Shown piece by piece: positions 6,684-8,223 of a DNA stretch of 8,223 nt. Every line of letters starts with the position of its first letter. Positions within the stretch are counted from its first letter, which is position 1. Source of the stretch: Roseomonas xinghualingensis (GTDB lineage Bacteria > Pseudomonadota > Alphaproteobacteria > Acetobacterales > Acetobacteraceae); NCBI RefSeq assembly GCF_025791835.1, contig NZ_JAOXLP010000072.1:1-8223 (forward strand), read 5' to 3'. The notes under the pieces were generated by a model, which ran no database searches, was not told the origin of the DNA, and saw only the letters and a list, made by a program, of their open reading frames with translations. The position numbers and the translations under genes were made by a program.

Positions 6684-6832
6684 CGGTGGCTTAGTGGCTT
6701 CCGGTGGCTGACTCCTGGCTCTCCCCCTGAAGTTGTCACTTAGACATACACGTCACAATGGGGCGGCAGAGAGATCATGATATTTCCCGCGGGGTAACGG
6801 AAACAAAGCCACTGAAAGCCACTAAGCCACCG
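6684..6832 (+). repeat. 26-base inverted repeat around a 97-base centre, built of GTGGCT units
   Basis: The arms 6684-6709 and 6807-6832 pair at 24 of 26 positions by Watson-Crick rules, with one G-T wobble (6703/6813) and one mismatch (6701/6815). The outer 17 positions pair perfectly. Each arm holds three GTGGCT units (starts 6686, 6694 and 6704; AGCCAC at 6807, 6817 and 6825) spaced 8 and 10 bases in mirror order. The centre is more AT-rich, with TCATGATATTT near 6775. The arms are too far apart, and lack a T run, for a simple intrinsic terminator. Possibilities are a replication origin, a paired regulator-binding site, an RNA structure, or a MITE-like remnant, although no flanking target duplication was found. 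Confidence 0.7.
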
Positions 6833-7191
6833 CGGCCGTTGCAAGCGGCAGCAGCGCGCGCTCCACGTCTGGCAACGGGCGCGAGAAAAGGCGGGCCGGC
6901 GAGGCACGGGCGGGTGCCTACAAGCCGGCCCTGACCGCTGGCGCTTGGAGGAGCGCAGCAGCGGCTGAGTGGGTGTGTAGTGCATGTCAACGCTGCACGC
7001 GAGAGCGGCAAGCACGCTGATCCCGTGAGCGTTCCCGCCTATGCGGAGCCCGTGTGCAAACAAAGGAAGCCGCGCGAAAAGATGTCGTGTGGAATCCTGA
7101 GACCGGAACGCGTATCTTCTGCTTCACGCGAGCAGCACGCGCGAGAGGTGGGCTGCAGCGCTCAGTGGAACCCGATCATCGCTGCCCCCCG

Positions 7192-7237
7192 GGGGCGGGT
7201 CGAAACTCTGGGGCATGCGGGATCCAGACCGCGCCCC
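7192..7237 (+). other. GC-rich potential stem-loop in the methyltransferase leader
   Basis: GGGGCGGGTC (7192-7201) can pair with GACC-G-CGCCCC (7227-7237), giving ten base pairs with one bulged G and a 25-base loop. The C run at 7185-7190 could compete for the same Gs. In DNA of this composition such a stem may occur by chance; a regulatory role is not shown. Confidence 0.25.
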
Positions 7238-7291
7238 TCGACAAGATTTCACGGTTGCACATTCGGCTGTTTTTCGTGGGGCCGCTCAGCC

Positions 7292-7297
7292 AGGAGG
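7292..7297 (+). promoter_or_regulatory. Strong Shine-Dalgarno deciding a TTG start
   Basis: AGGAGG sits seven bases before TTG at 7305 and ten before TTG at 7308. No in-frame ATG or GTG is near, and the conserved ParB-like sequence begins within the next 20 codons, so a TTG start is the best reading. The 7-base spacing favours 7305. Confidence 0.75.
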
Positions 7298-7304
7298 TGC
7301 GTGC

Positions 7305-8223
7305 TTGTTGGACCGTGTCTGGCCTGCCGATCATGTCGAACGCTGGCCCCTCTCGCGCCTGACCCCTTACGCCCGCAACGCCCGCACCCATTCCGAGGCC
7401 CAGGTGGCGCAGATCGCCGCCTCCATCCGCGAATGGGGCTGGACCGTGCCGGTGCTGGTCGACGAGGACGGCACCATCATCGCGGGGCACGGCCGGGTGC
7501 TCGCAGCACAGCGCCTGGCGCTGGCCGAGGTGCCAGTGATGGTGGCGCGCGGCTGGTCCGAGGCCAAGCGCCGCGCCTATGTGCTGGCCGACAACAAGCT
7601 GACGCTGAATGGCGGCTGGGACGAGGCGCTGCTGCGGGCGGAGCTGTCTGACCTCGCCGGGATGGGCGCGGATCTGTCGCTGACCGGCTTCAGCGCCGAG
7701 GAGGTGCAGGCGCTCACCGCCGAACCCTCCGTGGGGCTGACCGACCCGGATGCTGTTCCTCCTGTTCCGGAAGTGCCGGTGAGCCGGCTGGGCGATATCT
7801 GGATACTGGGGCGGCATCGCCTCGTCTGCGGTGACTGCACGGACGCGGCGACAGTGGAGGCGGTCCTCGACGGCGTGCGCCCCCACCTCATGGTCACGGA
7901 CCCACCCTATGGCGTCGACTACGACCCGGCCTGGCGCAACGAGACGTTAGAGGGCAGCCGAACTGCCCGCACGGGCAAGGTCCTGAATGACGACCGCGCC
8001 GACTGGACAGAGGCCTGGGCGCTGTTCCCGGGCGATGTGGCCTATGTCTGGCATGGCGCCCTGCATGCGGGGACGGTGGCCGAGAGCCTGACTGACTGCG
8101 GGTTTGGGATCCGGGCGCAGGTGATCTGGGCCAAGGAGCGGCTCGTGCTCGGCCGCGGCCACTACCACTGGCAGCACGAGCCCTGCTGGTACGCGGTGAG
8201 GAATGGCGCCAGGGGGCACTGGG
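7305..8223 (+). CDS. ParB-domain / DNA adenine or cytosine-N4 methyltransferase fusion, partial at right edge
   Basis: The frame is open from the TTG at 7305 to the end of the window (306 residues so far). Residues 12-100 are a ParB/Srx-like N-terminal domain: SRLTPYARNARTHSEAQV (17-34), IIAGHGRVLAAQRL (58-71), then RAYVLADNKL (90-99). After a hinge (140-160), residues 162-306 begin the methyltransferase: GDIWILGRHRLVCGDCTD (163-180), then the catalytic motif IV DPPYGV (199-204). The DPPY form indicates exocyclic amino methylation (N6-adenine or N4-cytosine). The remaining part, including the FxGxG cofactor motif expected near the C-terminus, lies beyond the edge. This architecture is common in prophages ahead of terminase genes, where it is thought to modify phage DNA against restriction. 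It starts with TTG behind a strong AGGAGG and follows a long non-coding leader, so it is probably transcribed separately from the replication operon. Sequence specificity cannot be read from here. Confidence 0.9.
   Translation, partial: MLDRVWPADHVERWPLSRLTPYARNARTHSEAQVAQIAASIREWGWTVPVLVDEDGTIIAGHGRVLAAQRLALAEVPVMVARGWSEAKRRAYVLADNKLTLNGGWDEALLRAELSDLAGMGADLSLTGFSAEEVQALTAEPSVGLTDPDAVPPVPEVPVSRLGDIWILGRHRLVCGDCTDAATVEAVLDGVRPHLMVTDPPYGVDYDPAWRNETLEGSRTARTGKVLNDDRADWTEAWALFPGDVAYVWHGALHAGTVAESLTDCGFGIRAQVIWAKERLVLGRGHYHWQHEPCWYAVRNGARGHW

Larger units (their letters stand above)
6672..7304 (+). other. Long intergenic region without a supported gene
   Basis: This 633-base stretch separates the replication gene from the ParB-methyltransferase gene. 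Open frames exist here on both strands, but their products (Arg/Cys/Pro-rich, no motifs) look like GC-rich noise and lack ribosome sites. It contains the inverted repeat at 6684-6832, a GC-rich stem near 7192-7237 and, at its right end, the Shine-Dalgarno sequence for the next gene. No tRNA, CRISPR repeat or known riboswitch was recognised. It could hold an origin of replication or a regulatory leader. Confidence 0.55.

Noticed and set aside
6684..6832. Rho-independent terminator for the replication operon
   Set aside because: The arms are separated by 97 bases and no T run follows either arm.
6740..7063. Minus-strand open frame of 107 codons in the long intergenic region
   Set aside because: It crosses the inverted repeat, is rich in Arg, Cys and Pro, and has no ribosome site or domain.
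6980..7651. Plus-strand open frame of 223 codons
   Set aside because: Its second half overlaps the ParB-methyltransferase in another frame and is Arg/Gly-rich noise.
1..8223. CRISPR array or tRNA gene
   Set aside because: No regularly spaced direct repeats with unique spacers and no tRNA-like cloverleaf or T-loop consensus were found by reading both strands.

Overview
The window is GC-rich (roughly two thirds G+C by eye) with dense, short-spaced genes. Its gene content is that of an integrated mobile element, probably a prophage or phage-like island, in an alphaproteobacterium. A Rhodospirillales/Acetobacteraceae-type host is my guess from base composition and the DUF2924 module. No host housekeeping gene, rRNA or tRNA is visible, so the host assignment is an inference.

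Layout. (1) Positions 1-559, minus strand: a small conserved-looking ORF is coupled by an ATGA overlap to a DUF2924-family gene that runs off the left edge. From memory, DUF2924 genes usually sit beside large recombinase genes in integrated elements. (2) Positions 560-763: a divergent intergenic region. (3) Positions 764-3434, plus strand: a two-gene operon with an 8-base overlap. The first gene encodes a 263-aa helical protein that begins Met-Gly. The second encodes a 628-aa QueC-like ATP pyrophosphatase with an intact SGGxDS loop and an intact four-cysteine zinc site. Its N-terminal half resembles QatC of the Qat anti-phage system, and it carries an additional OmpR/PhoB-type winged-helix domain at its C-terminus. 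(4) Positions 3435-3648: an intergenic region with five same-strand TCACG pentamers. (5) Positions 3649-6671: an AlpA/excisionase-like HTH gene overlaps by one base a 922-aa protein with an AEP-like primase domain, a zinc finger and a P-loop ATPase/helicase domain. This is probably the element's replication protein. (6) Positions 6672-7304: no gene is supported; the region holds a striking 26-base inverted repeat around a 97-base centre. (7) Positions 7305 to the right edge: a ParB-domain/DNA-methyltransferase fusion, the type often found in prophages, truncated by the window.

Main interest. The 764-3434 pair looks like a compact defence module related to QatB-QatC and to the QueC-like Cap9 of type IV CBASS, but without the QatA ATPase, QatD nuclease, CD-NTase, TGT-like or OGG-like partners. 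The upstream protein would expose an N-terminal glycine after Met removal. QueC-like defence enzymes have been reported to attach a deazaguanine to a partner protein's N-terminus, so this suggests a minimal enzyme/substrate pair. The fused DNA-binding domain suggests DNA sensing or autoregulation. Function is inferred from sequence patterns only; no search could be run.
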